Source: JBBCJM01 sp037190175
GTDB lineage: Bacteria; Pseudomonadota; Alphaproteobacteria; Rhodobacterales; Rhodobacteraceae
NCBI GenBank assembly: GCA_037190175.1
Contig: JBBCJM010000008.1
Span: forward strand, 1 to 27,976
Reading direction: 5' to 3'
Length of the DNA: 27,976 bases
In this document: positions 7,994 to 15,457 of the stretch, piece after piece
Numbering within the stretch: position 1 is the first letter of the stretch
Layout of the letters: every line of letters starts with the position of its first letter
The notes under the pieces: generated by a model
The model's database searches: none
The model's input: the letters and a program-made list of their open reading frames with translations, nothing else
What the model was told of the DNA's origin: nothing
Program-made: the position numbers and the translations under genes

Positions 7994-8344
7994 GTGGCGG
8001 TCGTATGCGTTCTGCTTGGAAGCGTCGTTGGCCTGGCGGGCACCGCCATGGCCTGGGCCTTGGGCGCCGATTTCGGTCTGGCCCTGCTCGGCAGTTTCCT
8101 GCTCGGCTATATCCTCACCGGGGTGCTGCTGTGTCTGGCCGTCCGGCTGGCGCGCAACCCGAACGAGGATCTGGAATACGAACTCCTCGCCCTGCGCGAG
8201 AACCAGCTGCGCCATGCGCTCGACCGGAAGGAAGCGCGGCCCGCCGACCCATCCGTCCTGTTCCGGGCATTGCGGTTGCAGGAGCGCACCGCGCTGCGCG
8301 GCGGTTCGCCGCCGACATCGGTCTTCGCCCACCCGGCCGAGTAG
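7994..8344 (+). CDS. Small two-segment membrane protein, GTG start
   Basis: This encodes 116 residues that I do not recognise. Two hydrophobic segments (about residues 2-22 and 28-50) form a likely transmembrane hairpin. A charged cytosolic-looking helix follows (about 55-90, rich in Glu, Arg and Leu), then a short flexible tail. GTG 7994 is chosen because AAGGAGG lies five bases upstream and the first membrane segment begins right there; a longer frame from 7862 adds only unlikely Pro/Gly/Trp-rich sequence. It follows the signalling genes by 138 bases but has its own leader. A 10-11 bp hairpin follows the stop codon. Confidence 0.7.
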   Translation: MAVVCVLLGSVVGLAGTAMAWALGADFGLALLGSFLLGYILTGVLLCLAVRLARNPNEDLEYELLALRENQLRHALDRKEARPADPSVLFRALRLQERTALRGGSPPTSVFAHPAE

Positions 8345-8347
8345 GCC

Positions 8348-8379
8348 GGCCACTGGGGGAGAGGGCTGCCCCAGTGGCC
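8348..8379 (+). terminator. Stem-loop after the small membrane protein gene
   Basis: An 11-bp perfect stem (8348-8358 with 8369-8379) with a ten-base loop begins four bases after the stop codon at 8344. There is no T-tract on the plus strand, so it is either a weak terminator or an mRNA 3'-end stabiliser. Confidence 0.5.
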
Positions 8380-8453
8380 CGCCGCTACGGACGAACTCGT
8401 TACACTACTGCCGGATGGCGGGTTCCCCCATCTGGCCGGGGGACAACTAACAG

Positions 8454-8489
8454 GTGAGTCGGCGCACTCACAAGTTGTCGATTTCGACA
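8454..8489. repeat. Two adjacent short inverted repeats in a gene-free stretch
   Basis: GTGAGT (8454-8459) pairs with ACTCAC (8466-8471), and TGTCGA (8476-8481) pairs with TCGACA (8484-8489). A CCCCC/GGGGG pairing also occurs near 8425-8443. The 230 bases between the membrane-protein gene and tRNA-Val hold no convincing gene, so these may be protein-binding sites or 3' structures behind tRNA-Val. Confidence 0.5.
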
Positions 8490-8575
8490 GGTCCATTCCG
8501 TCAGGCGCGGTGCGGATGACCGGGCCGCCGGCGCAGACCGTCAGCGTCATCATGCGCTGGAACAGTGGCCCGATC

Positions 8576-8651
8576 TGGTGGGCGGTGAGGGACTCGAACC
8601 CCCGGCATTCTCGGTGTAAACGAGACGCTCTACCAACTGAGCTAACCGCCC
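8576..8651 (-). tRNA. tRNA-Val (TAC)
   Basis: This is a 76-base minus-strand cloverleaf with acceptor stem GGGCGGT/ACCGCCC, discriminator A and encoded CCA (8576-8578). The anticodon stem TCTCG/CGAGA encloses the loop TTTACAC, giving anticodon TAC for valine. The T-arm reads GGGGGTTCGAGTCCC. It is a single gene, transcribed away from the sugar locus that starts at 8706. Confidence 0.97.
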
Positions 8652-8660
8652 TTCCCCGGG

Positions 8661-8689
8661 GCCTTAGCGCGGGCGGCGGCGGCAGGCAA
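8661..8689 (-). promoter_or_regulatory. Candidate promoter for tRNA-Val
   Basis: On the minus strand TTGCCT (8684-8689) and TAAGGC (8661-8666) are 17 bases apart, which places the start a few bases before the tRNA 5' end. The boxes are weaker than those of the tRNA-Asp promoter. The site overlaps the leader of the divergent CMP-sugar synthetase gene. Confidence 0.45.
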
Positions 8690-8705
8690 GGCTTTGGAGG
8701 TTCGG

Positions 8706-9425
8706 GTGATCCTGGGGCATATCGGGGCGCGCGGGGGGTCGAAGGGCGTTCCGGGCAAGAACATCCGCCCCCTCTGCGGCAAGCCGCTGATCGACTGGTC
8801 GCTGGACCTGCTGCTGGCCAACCCGCGCATCGGCGCCGTGGTGGTCTCGACCGACGATCCCGCGATCTACGACCACGCGGCGGCCAAGGGCACCCTGCCC
8901 ATCGGGCTGCGCCCCGCGGAACTGGCCACCGACAGCGCGCCGAAATGGGGGGTCTGGCAGCACGCGCTGGAGGCTTCGCAGGCCCGGCTGGACCGCCCGG
9001 TGACCGCCTTCCTCGACCTCGACTGCACCTCGCCGCTGCGGCTGATGCAGGATATCGACGGGGCGCTGGATCTGTTCGAGGCTGAGCGCCCCGACATGGT
9101 GATGAGCGTCTGCGAGGCGCGCAAGAACCCCTATTTCAACCTGGTAGAACTGGATGAAACCGGCTCGCTGAAGGTGTCGAAGCCCCTGCCCGGCGGGGTC
9201 TGGTCGCGGCAGGCCGCGCCGAAGGTCTGGGAACACGCGGCCTCGACCTATGTCGTCGACCCCGCCTACCTGCGCCGGGCCAGGACGATCTACGAGGGCC
9301 GGGTGATCCCCTTCGAGATGCCGCCCGAACGCTGCCTCGACATCGACAGCCCGCTCGACTTCCGGGTGGTGGAGTTCCTGATGACCGAACGCCTGAAGGA
9401 GGCCGCCGATGGGCACGCAGCTTGA
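8706..9425 (+). CDS. CMP-nonulosonic acid synthetase (acylneuraminate cytidylyltransferase family)
   Basis: This 239-residue enzyme should activate a sialic-acid-like sugar with CTP to give the CMP-sugar donor. The N-terminal nucleotide-binding motif ARGGSKGVPGKN is intact, as are VVVSTDD and the FLDLDCTSPLR region that binds metal and sugar. The closing segment with DIDSPLDF is typical of the family. Overall resemblance is to the PtmB/LegF branch rather than to bifunctional NeuA. GTG 8706 is preferred because GGAGG is five bases upstream and the fold starts there; TTG 8694 is an alternative. The SDR gene overlaps its end by 17 bases. The sugar could be neuraminic, legionaminic or a relative; sequence alone does not settle it. 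Confidence 0.9.
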   Translation: MILGHIGARGGSKGVPGKNIRPLCGKPLIDWSLDLLLANPRIGAVVVSTDDPAIYDHAAAKGTLPIGLRPAELATDSAPKWGVWQHALEASQARLDRPVTAFLDLDCTSPLRLMQDIDGALDLFEAERPDMVMSVCEARKNPYFNLVELDETGSLKVSKPLPGGVWSRQAAPKVWEHAASTYVVDPAYLRRARTIYEGRVIPFEMPPERCLDIDSPLDFRVVEFLMTERLKEAADGHAA

Positions 9426-10200
9426 CGGGCGCACCGTCTTCATCACCGGCGCCGGCGGCGTGCTGGGCTCGACCTACGTGCGGCGGATGCTGGCGGAAGG
9501 GGCGCGGGTGATCGCCTCCGACTTGGCCGGCAAGCGGGCCGAGGCTTTGGTGGAGGCCCATAGGAACAACGCGAACTTCCGCTTCTATCCGCTTGATGTC
9601 GCCGACGAAATCCAGGTTTCCGAGATCTTCGTCCGCATCATGGCCGACGGCTGGCAGCCCAACGTGGTGCTGAACAACGCCGCGATCACCGGCGAGCTGC
9701 TGATGGGCGCGGGCCAGCCCTTCCCCGACTTCGCCGACCTCAAGGTCGCCGACTGGGAGAAGACCCTGCGCACCAACCTGACCGGCCCCTTCATGGTCGC
9801 CCGGCAGATGGACCGCGACCTCGTGGGCAAATGGCCCTGCACGCTGGTCAACGTGGCCTCGATGTACGCGCTGAACGGGGCGCATCACCGCATCTATGAA
9901 GGGATGCCGTTCAAGAACTTCTCGGCCTATGGAGTGACCAAGGCGGGGATCCACGGGCTCACGGTCTGGCTCGCCGGCTACTGGGCGCCGCGGGGGGCCA
10001 CCGTGAACACCATCGCCCCCGGCGCGGTGTTCAACGGCCATTCCGAGGAATTCCAGCGCCGGGTCGGCGAACTCATCATGCTGGACCGGATGGCGAAGCC
10101 CGACGAGATTGCGGACGTCATGCTGTTCCTGTGCAGCCCCGCGGCCGGCTACATGACCGGGCAACTGGTGAACGTGGACGGCGGTTTCTCGGGATGGTGA
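9409..10200 (+). CDS. SDR family oxidoreductase, PtmA-like
   Basis: This is a 263-residue short-chain dehydrogenase/reductase. It has the Rossmann motif TGAGGVLG near residue 14, NNAA in the central sheet, and a YGVTK active site (Tyr and Lys spaced by three) with a Ser in NVASMY. The C-terminus ends VDGGFSGW, as usual for SDRs. The arrangement next to a PtmB-like CMP-sugar synthetase matches the ptmA-ptmB pairing known from flagellin glycosylation loci of Campylobacter, where PtmA takes part in making the legionaminic acid precursor. AAGGAGG lies six bases before the ATG, and the start overlaps the previous gene by 17 bases. The exact reaction is inferred. Confidence 0.88.
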   Translation: MGTQLDGRTVFITGAGGVLGSTYVRRMLAEGARVIASDLAGKRAEALVEAHRNNANFRFYPLDVADEIQVSEIFVRIMADGWQPNVVLNNAAITGELLMGAGQPFPDFADLKVADWEKTLRTNLTGPFMVARQMDRDLVGKWPCTLVNVASMYALNGAHHRIYEGMPFKNFSAYGVTKAGIHGLTVWLAGYWAPRGATVNTIAPGAVFNGHSEEFQRRVGELIMLDRMAKPDEIADVMLFLCSPAAGYMTGQLVNVDGGFSGW

Positions 10201-11144
10201 CGATCCTCGTCGTGGGCGCGGGCTCCATCGGCCGGCGCCACGCGGCCAATCTGGAGCGGCTGGGCGTTTCGGCCGACCTGATCCCCTGGCGGGGCTGCGA
10301 CCTGCGCGGCCTGGAGGCGCGGGGCGACGTGGCCGCCCTGGTGATCGCCACCGCAACGCCGATCCGGCTGGAGCTGATCGAGATCTGCGCCCGCAGGGGC
10401 TGGCCCTTCTACGCCGAAAAGCCGCTGGCCTGGCGGGTCGGGCAGGCCCGGGCGATCCACGCCGCCGCCGCCCCGGTGGCCGCGCGCAGCCTGGCGGGCT
10501 TCATGATGCGCTACCACCCGGCCGTGCGGGCGCTGGCCGAGCGCGACCTGTCGCGGGTCTACGGGTTCCATTTCGAGATCGGCCATGACGTGCGGCAGTG
10601 GCGGGCGAACTGGCGCTTCGCCGACAGCTATGCGGCGGGGGCCGAGGGCGGCGGGGTGCTGCTGGATCTCTGCCACGAGCTGGACATGGCGCTCGCCCTG
10701 TTCCCCGGCCTCGCCGTGCAGGGGGTGCAGTCGCTGGGCCATGCCGGCTTCCCGGGGGTGGATTTCGCCAGCCGCGTGGCGCTCGCCGCCCCCGGCGGGC
10801 CGGTGGGCACGGTGGCGATGGACTATCTCTCGCCCGTCTCGCTACGGCGGGGCGGGATCCGCGGCCTCGACGCGGCGGTGGAGGTCGACCTGCTGGCCCC
10901 TGCCCTGCGCGCGCTGACCCCGGCGGGGGTCGCGGAACAGGGCTTCGCCTTCGAACGCAACAACATGTTCCTTGAGGCGATGCGCGACTTCCTGGCCCTG
11001 GCCGAGGGGCAGGAGGCGGCGCTGAACCCGCTGGTCCCCCGCTTCGACCGGATGGCAGCCTCCAGCACCCTGATCGCCGCCGCCTGGGAGGCGCGGCGGT
11101 TCGTGGGCGAGGTCGCGGTGGAGATGGACGCTCCTCGGCCCTGA
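10194..11144 (+). CDS. Gfo/Idh/MocA family sugar oxidoreductase
   Basis: This 316-residue enzyme has an N-terminal NAD(P)-binding motif GAGSIGRRHAANL, the family signature EKPLA near residue 80, and the C-terminal sugar domain with GGGVLLDLCHELD, whose Asp and His are usually catalytic. Such enzymes oxidise or reduce hydroxyl groups on free or nucleotide-linked sugars. The ATG at 10194 overlaps the SDR stop by seven bases, so the three plus-strand genes form a tight operon. I infer that it tailors the nonulosonate or its precursor; the substrate is unknown. It ends 47 bases before the convergent epimerase gene, with no clear terminator between them. Confidence 0.88.
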   Translation: MVTILVVGAGSIGRRHAANLERLGVSADLIPWRGCDLRGLEARGDVAALVIATATPIRLELIEICARRGWPFYAEKPLAWRVGQARAIHAAAAPVAARSLAGFMMRYHPAVRALAERDLSRVYGFHFEIGHDVRQWRANWRFADSYAAGAEGGGVLLDLCHELDMALALFPGLAVQGVQSLGHAGFPGVDFASRVALAAPGGPVGTVAMDYLSPVSLRRGGIRGLDAAVEVDLLAPALRALTPAGVAEQGFAFERNNMFLEAMRDFLALAEGQEAALNPLVPRFDRMAASSTLIAAAWEARRFVGEVAVEMDAPRP

Positions 11145-11191
11145 CCGGGTTCCTCCCAGCGAAGAGCGCCCGAAGAGAGCGATGAGCGCCC

Positions 11192-12313
11192 TTACCCCAG
11201 ATCCCGGAACGCCTTCTGCAAGCCGCGGGTCCAGAAGCCCGGCTCGCGCAGCACGGCGACGAAGCGGTCGGCCGCCCGCCCCTCGCCGAAGCCCGCATGG
11301 CGCGGATGCGCCCGGCCCCAGGCATTGGTCAGGAAATCGAGGATCGCCGCCCGGTCGCGCGCCTCCGCCGCCCGGACCGAGGGCGAGGCCGCCCGCCCGC
11401 TCTGCCGCGAGCCCACGTCCAGCGAGGGCAGCCCCAGGAACGGCGCCTCCCGCACCCCGGCCGAGGAATTGCCCACCATGCAGGCCGCATTCCGCATCAG
11501 TTCCGAGAAATAGGCGAAGCGCATCGAGGGCAGCACCCGGAAACGTTCCGCCGGCAGCCCCTTCAGCACCGCGAAGATCCCTTCCGAGCCGGGGTCGTTG
11601 TTGGGCGCGATCACCACGAAATGCCGGCCGCTGTCGCTGAGCGCCCCGAACAAGGCCTCCGCCTGCCGCCCCATGTCGGCGGCCTCGGAGGTGACCGGGT
11701 GGAACACCGCGATGCCGTAGTCGGCCCAGGGGATCGCATAGCGCGCCCGCACCTCGTCCAGCGTCACGCCGGAGGGCTGGGCGTGCACGTCGAGCTCCGG
11801 CGAGCCGATGACATGGATCGCCTCGGGCGGCTCGCCCAGGCTGCGCACCCGGGCGGCGGCGGGCTCGGAGCTCACGAAATGCGCATAGGCGAGCTTGGTG
11901 TTGCAGTGGCGGAACATCTCGTCGATGGTCCCCGAGACCTCGCCCCCCTCGACATGCGCCGAGCGGATGTAGTTGATGGCGGCGACCAGGGTGCCCGCCA
12001 AGGCCTCCACCCGGTCGCCGTGGGTCACGATCAGGTCGGGCCGCGCCTCGGCCACATAGTCGGAAAACCCGGTCACGGTCTTGGCCAGCACGATGTCCTG
12101 GCTGTCGCCGGGGCGCTGGTTCATGAACTCGTGCACCGCCACCCCCGGCATCCGCCGCACCTCGTTCACCGTGGTGCCATAGCGGCCCAGCATGTGCATG
12201 CCCGTCACGAAGAACCCCACCCCGAACCCCGCGTCGCGGGCGGCGGCGGCCAGCGGCTCCAGCTTGCCGAAGTCGGCACGGGTGCCGGTGAGGAAGAGGA
12301 GGTGGCGGGTCAT
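11192..12313 (-). CDS. NeuC/LegG-type UDP-sugar 2-epimerase (hydrolysing)
   Basis: This is a 373-residue member of the hydrolysing UDP-GlcNAc 2-epimerase family, which frees ManNAc or its 6-deoxy-diacetamido analogue for nonulosonate synthesis. Visible family blocks are GTRADFGKLEPL at the start, THGDRVEALAG, HVEGGEVSGTIDE and the nucleotide-binding end block GNSSAGVREAP with RQSGR. Length equals that of NeuC proteins (about 370-390). ATG 12313 is chosen because it begins the fold; the longer open frame adds a Pro/Cys-rich leader across the divergent promoter region. It is alone on the minus strand between two plus-strand groups. Whether it uses UDP-GlcNAc (NeuC) or UDP-diNAcBac (LegG) cannot be read from sequence. 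Confidence 0.9.
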   Translation of the reverse strand: MTRHLLFLTGTRADFGKLEPLAAAARDAGFGVGFFVTGMHMLGRYGTTVNEVRRMPGVAVHEFMNQRPGDSQDIVLAKTVTGFSDYVAEARPDLIVTHGDRVEALAGTLVAAINYIRSAHVEGGEVSGTIDEMFRHCNTKLAYAHFVSSEPAAARVRSLGEPPEAIHVIGSPELDVHAQPSGVTLDEVRARYAIPWADYGIAVFHPVTSEAADMGRQAEALFGALSDSGRHFVVIAPNNDPGSEGIFAVLKGLPAERFRVLPSMRFAYFSELMRNAACMVGNSSAGVREAPFLGLPSLDVGSRQSGRAASPSVRAAEARDRAAILDFLTNAWGRAHPRHAGFGEGRAADRFVAVLREPGFWTRGLQKAFRDLG

Positions 12314-12375
12314 GGCGGGCCGGGGCGCGGGGAGGTCGGGCCGATATGGACAGGAAGCGCCCGATTGTCTAGCCA

Positions 12376-12398
12376 CGGCAGGGAAACAACCCCTGCCG
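12376..12398 (+). promoter_or_regulatory. 8-bp inverted repeat in a divergent intergenic region
   Basis: CGGCAGGG (12376-12383) is repeated inverted at 12391-12398 with a seven-base AT-rich spacer. It lies 12 bases before the ATG of the glycosyltransferase-like gene and 60 bases from the divergent epimerase start. It could be an operator or a hairpin that affects translation. Confidence 0.4.
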
Positions 12399-12410
12399 GC
12401 GGCCCCTTCG

Positions 12411-13202
12411 ATGCGCAAGTCCAGAACCGTGCTGTGCATGAGATGGGGCACGCTCTATCCCGCGGATTACGTCAACGTCCTTTACAACGCCTGCCGCAGC
12501 CGCCTGGCCGGCGAGTTCCGCTTCCTCTGCCTGACCGACCGGACCGACGACCTGCTGCCCGAGATCGAGGCCCGCCCTATCCCGGAAATCGGCTGCACGC
12601 CGCAGATGTGGAGGCACGGGGCCTGGCCGAAGCTCTCGGTCTTTGCAGAAGACCTCTACGGGATGCGCGGCAGGGTGTTGTTCATCGACCTCGACACCGT
12701 GGTCTGCGGCGACCTGGCGCCCTTTTTCGACCACCCCGCGCCCTTCATCGGCATCGACACCTCGGACCACTGGCGGCCGGGCGGCACGACCGGCGGGCCG
12801 GAGGCGCTTCTGGGCACCGGGGTCTTCGCCTTCGACGCCGGAAGCCAGACGCAGATCCTGATCCGGTTCATGGCCGATCCGCAGGCGGCCTTCGACCGCG
12901 CCGATATCGAACAGGTCTGGGCGCAGGAACATGCGACCTCGCTGGCCTACTGGCCGCGCGACTGGGTGATCAGCTTCAAACGCTGGCTGCGCCGGCCGAT
13001 CGGGGCGGATCTGTTCCTGCCGCCCAAGGCGCCGCCGCCGGGCACCGGCATGGTGGCCTTCCACGGCGACCCGAGGCCCGCCGCGCTGCTGCGCCCCGGC
13101 AACCGCCGGTGGGACCGCCTGCCGCATCTGGGGCGCGGCCAGGTGGCCTGGATGCGCGACTACTGGACCGGGAACGGCGGCCGCCTTCCCGGCAAGACCT
13201 GA
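12411..13202 (+). CDS. Glycosyltransferase-like protein with a DxD motif
   Basis: This 263-residue protein has the look of a GT-A-fold transferase. The hydrophobic strand VLFIDLDTVV carries a DxD metal-binding motif (near residue 97), preceded by a sheet-helix region with FLCLTDR and followed by LLGTGVFAFDAG and a closing VAFHGDP. These parts resemble GT8-like enzymes, though I cannot assign a family with certainty. ATG 12411 is chosen because the upstream frame runs antisense through the epimerase gene. The methyltransferase gene starts 13 bases after its stop. A role in building the surface glycan is inferred from the neighbours. Confidence 0.75.
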   Translation: MRKSRTVLCMRWGTLYPADYVNVLYNACRSRLAGEFRFLCLTDRTDDLLPEIEARPIPEIGCTPQMWRHGAWPKLSVFAEDLYGMRGRVLFIDLDTVVCGDLAPFFDHPAPFIGIDTSDHWRPGGTTGGPEALLGTGVFAFDAGSQTQILIRFMADPQAAFDRADIEQVWAQEHATSLAYWPRDWVISFKRWLRRPIGADLFLPPKAPPPGTGMVAFHGDPRPAALLRPGNRRWDRLPHLGRGQVAWMRDYWTGNGGRLPGKT

Positions 13203-13215
13203 AACGGGAGGCAGG

Positions 13216-13905
13216 ATGATGGGCCTTTTCGACCGCCTCAAGGAACGGTTGCGCCGCCGACGCCTGTCGCATCGGGCGCCGCAGGAGATATTTTCCGACT
13301 ATGCCCGCTCGAACAAATGGGGCGACAGGGACAGCCTGTCTGGCAAGGGCTCCAATCTGGAGGCGACCGAGGAACTGCGCCGCATCCTGCCGGCATTGCT
13401 GAAGGAACTGGGCGCAACCAGCCTTCTCGATGTGCCCTGCGGCGATTTCTACTGGATGGCGCATGTCGACCTGGGCGGTATCGACTATCTGGGCGGCGAC
13501 ATCGTGCCGGAACTGATCGGGCGCAACCGCGACAACCACGCAGGCCCCGGCGTGCGGTTCGAGGTGATCGACCTGATCCGCGGCCCGGTTCCGCCGGCGG
13601 ATGTGATCTTCGTCCGCGACTGTCTGGTACATCTTTCGAACGAACATGCCGCGGCTGCCCTGCGCAACATCGCGCAGTCGGGCGGCCAGTGGCTGCTGAC
13701 CACAACCTTTCCGCAAAGCGGCAGGAACGATGACATCGCCACCGGCCAATGGCGCGCCATCGACCTGACGAAGCCCCCCTTCTCTCTGCCGCCGCCGACC
13801 CGGCTGATTGCCGAGGGTCAGGCTTTCTCGAAAGGACAGGCCGAGGACAAGATGCTCGGCCTCTGGCGGATCGGGCAACTGGCGCGCGGGACGCGCCAGC
13901 CGTGA
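13216..13905 (+). CDS. Class I SAM-dependent methyltransferase
   Basis: This is a 229-residue protein with the SAM-binding motif LLDVPCGDFYWM, the acidic second motif YLGGDIVPELI, and later blocks VRDCLVHLS and WLLTTTF with an N-D-x2-TGQWR stretch. This set of motifs marks a conserved methyltransferase family often found in glycan clusters. A GGGAGG ribosome site precedes the ATG. It follows the glycosyltransferase-like gene by 13 bases and ends four bases before the convergent synthase gene. I infer O-methylation of a glycan sugar, but no substrate is shown. The first 20 residues are a basic amphipathic helix, perhaps for membrane association. Confidence 0.85.
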   Translation: MMGLFDRLKERLRRRRLSHRAPQEIFSDYARSNKWGDRDSLSGKGSNLEATEELRRILPALLKELGATSLLDVPCGDFYWMAHVDLGGIDYLGGDIVPELIGRNRDNHAGPGVRFEVIDLIRGPVPPADVIFVRDCLVHLSNEHAAAALRNIAQSGGQWLLTTTFPQSGRNDDIATGQWRAIDLTKPPFSLPPPTRLIAEGQAFSKGQAEDKMLGLWRIGQLARGTRQP

Positions 13906-13909
13906 CCGA

Positions 13910-14938
13910 TCACCCCAGGTCGCTCCATTTCAATTGCGTGTTCCGCGTGACCGCCCGGGTCAGCCGCTTGCCCACCACCTTGTCGAAGTCGTAGCCCGCG
14001 ATCTCGCCCGAGCCGGGGCGGCGGGCCCAGATGTCCTGCTCGCCGATCACGTGCCCCGCGGGCAGGTCGCGATCGGCCACCACGCTGGCGCGGGCGAAGC
14101 GGTAGACGGGTTCCTCGGCTTCCGTGCGCTCCTTGGGGTTGTTGGCGGCGATCCAGATCTCGCGGCTCCGGTCGATCAGGAAGCGCAGTTCGGCCGGGTC
14201 CATCGAGTTGATGATGTCCGGCCCCTTGCGGTAGCGGGTATCGGTGTAGTGGCGTTCCAGGATGCAGGCGCCCAGCGCCACCGAGGCCAGCGCCATCTCG
14301 GGCCCGATGGAATGGTCGGAAAAGCCCACCACCGCCCGCGGGAAGGTGGTCTTCAACTCCGTCACCCCCCGCAGAGACACGATCCCGGGCGGCGAGGGGT
14401 AGAGGTTGGTGCATTCCAGCAGCGCATAGTCCACTCCGGCCTCGTCGAGGATGGCCACCGAGCGGCGTATGGTCTCGATGGTCTGCATCCCGGTGGACAG
14501 GATCACCGGCCGGCCCTTGCGGGCGATGTGGCGGATGAGGGGCAGGTTGTCGGCCTCGCCCGAGCCGATCTTGTAGGCCGGCACGTCGAGGCTTTCCAGG
14601 AAGTCGGCGGCGGCGCGGGAGAAGGGGGTGGAGATCCAGATCATCCCCAGGCTTTCCGTGTACCGCTTCAGCTCCGCCTCTTCGTCCAGCGACAGGGCGC
14701 AAGCCTCCATCACGTGCCAGATCGAGACATCGGCGTTGGGGGGGAAGATCGACTTCGCCTCCTCGGTCATCTCGTCCTCGATGATGTGGGTCTGGTGCTT
14801 GACCATCTCGCAGCCCGCGCCGGCGGCCAGCCGCACCATCTCCTTCGCCACCTCCAGCGAACCGCCATGGTTGATGCCGATCTCGGCGATCACCAGCGGC
14901 GGATGCTCCGGCCCGATCTTCCTGCCCGCGATTTCCAT
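13910..14938 (-). CDS. NeuB/LegI-type nonulosonic acid synthase
   Basis: This 342-residue enzyme condenses phosphoenolpyruvate with an acetamido-hexose to give a nine-carbon acid. The NeuB barrel fills residues about 10-270, with VIAEIGINHGG at the start, VKHQTH, YKIGSGE, ILSTGM, and VGFSDHSIG followed by LERHYT near residue 235. A SAF (antifreeze-like) domain closes it (about 285-342, RASVVADRDLPAG and GEQDIWARRPG). It directly follows the carbonic-anhydrase-like gene, whose TGA abuts its ATG, so it is probably translated from the yicC-gmk transcript. Its partners (epimerase, CMP-synthetase) lie on other transcripts. The LegI/PtmC branch seems likely but is not proven. Confidence 0.92.
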   Translation of the reverse strand: MEIAGRKIGPEHPPLVIAEIGINHGGSLEVAKEMVRLAAGAGCEMVKHQTHIIEDEMTEEAKSIFPPNADVSIWHVMEACALSLDEEAELKRYTESLGMIWISTPFSRAAADFLESLDVPAYKIGSGEADNLPLIRHIARKGRPVILSTGMQTIETIRRSVAILDEAGVDYALLECTNLYPSPPGIVSLRGVTELKTTFPRAVVGFSDHSIGPEMALASVALGACILERHYTDTRYRKGPDIINSMDPAELRFLIDRSREIWIAANNPKERTEAEEPVYRFARASVVADRDLPAGHVIGEQDIWARRPGSGEIAGYDFDKVVGKRLTRAVTRNTQLKWSDLG

Positions 14939-15457
14939 TCAGACCTCCGTCAGCCCGGCGCGGAACCGCGCGGCATTGGCGCGATAGCCGCTGGCGCTCA
15001 GCAGCAGCCGCTCGCGCGCCGCGGCATCCAGCGCCCGCACCACCCGGCCCGGCGCGCCCATGACCAGCGAGCCGTCGGGGATCTCCTTTCCTTCCGTGAC
15101 CAGCGCGCAGGCGCCGATCAGGCAGCCGCGGCCGATCTTCGCCCCGTTCAGCACCGTGGCCCCCATGCCGATCAGCGTGCCCTCGCCGATGGTGCAGCCG
15201 TGCAGCATGGCCTTGTGGCCGATGGTGCAGTGCGCCCCGATCACCAGCGGATAGCCCATGTCGGTATGCAGCACGCAGTTCTCCTGCACGTTCGAGCCCT
15301 CGCCCACCACGATGGGCTCGTTGTCGCCGCGCAGCACCGCGCCGAACCAGACCGAGGCGCCGGGGTGCAGCACCACGCGGCCGATCACATGGGCGCCGGG
15401 CGCCACCCAGGCGTCGGCGGCGAGTTCGGGGACCAGTCCTTCCAGGGCATGGATCAT
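14939..15457 (-). CDS. Gamma-carbonic-anhydrase-like hexapeptide protein
   Basis: This is a 172-residue left-handed beta-helix protein. Hexapeptide-type repeats fill about residues 15-135, with the gamma-CA family marks RGDNEPIVVG, NVQENCVLHTD and HCTIGHKAMLHG; the histidines in these blocks are the usual zinc ligands. The end VMGAPGRVVR is also typical. Members of the family include PaaY and YrdA; many lack proven carbonic anhydrase activity. It overlaps gmk by four bases (ATGA). A role as a sugar acetyltransferase like NeuD is conceivable given the NeuB gene after it, but the motifs favour gamma-CA. Confidence 0.88.
   Translation of the reverse strand: MIHALEGLVPELAADAWVAPGAHVIGRVVLHPGASVWFGAVLRGDNEPIVVGEGSNVQENCVLHTDMGYPLVIGAHCTIGHKAMLHGCTIGEGTLIGMGATVLNGAKIGRGCLIGACALVTEGKEIPDGSLVMGAPGRVVRALDAAARERLLLSASGYRANAARFRAGLTEV

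Noticed and set aside
11297..13219. Long plus-strand frame across the epimerase and glycosyltransferase-like genes
   Set aside because: It runs antisense to NeuC-type motifs and out of frame with the next gene, so it is a composition artefact.
14939..15457. Sialic-acid O-acetyltransferase (NeuD-like) reading of the hexapeptide protein
   Set aside because: The RGDN and histidine blocks are of the gamma-carbonic-anhydrase type, and linkage to gmk suggests a housekeeping gene; the sugar role is kept only as an alternative.
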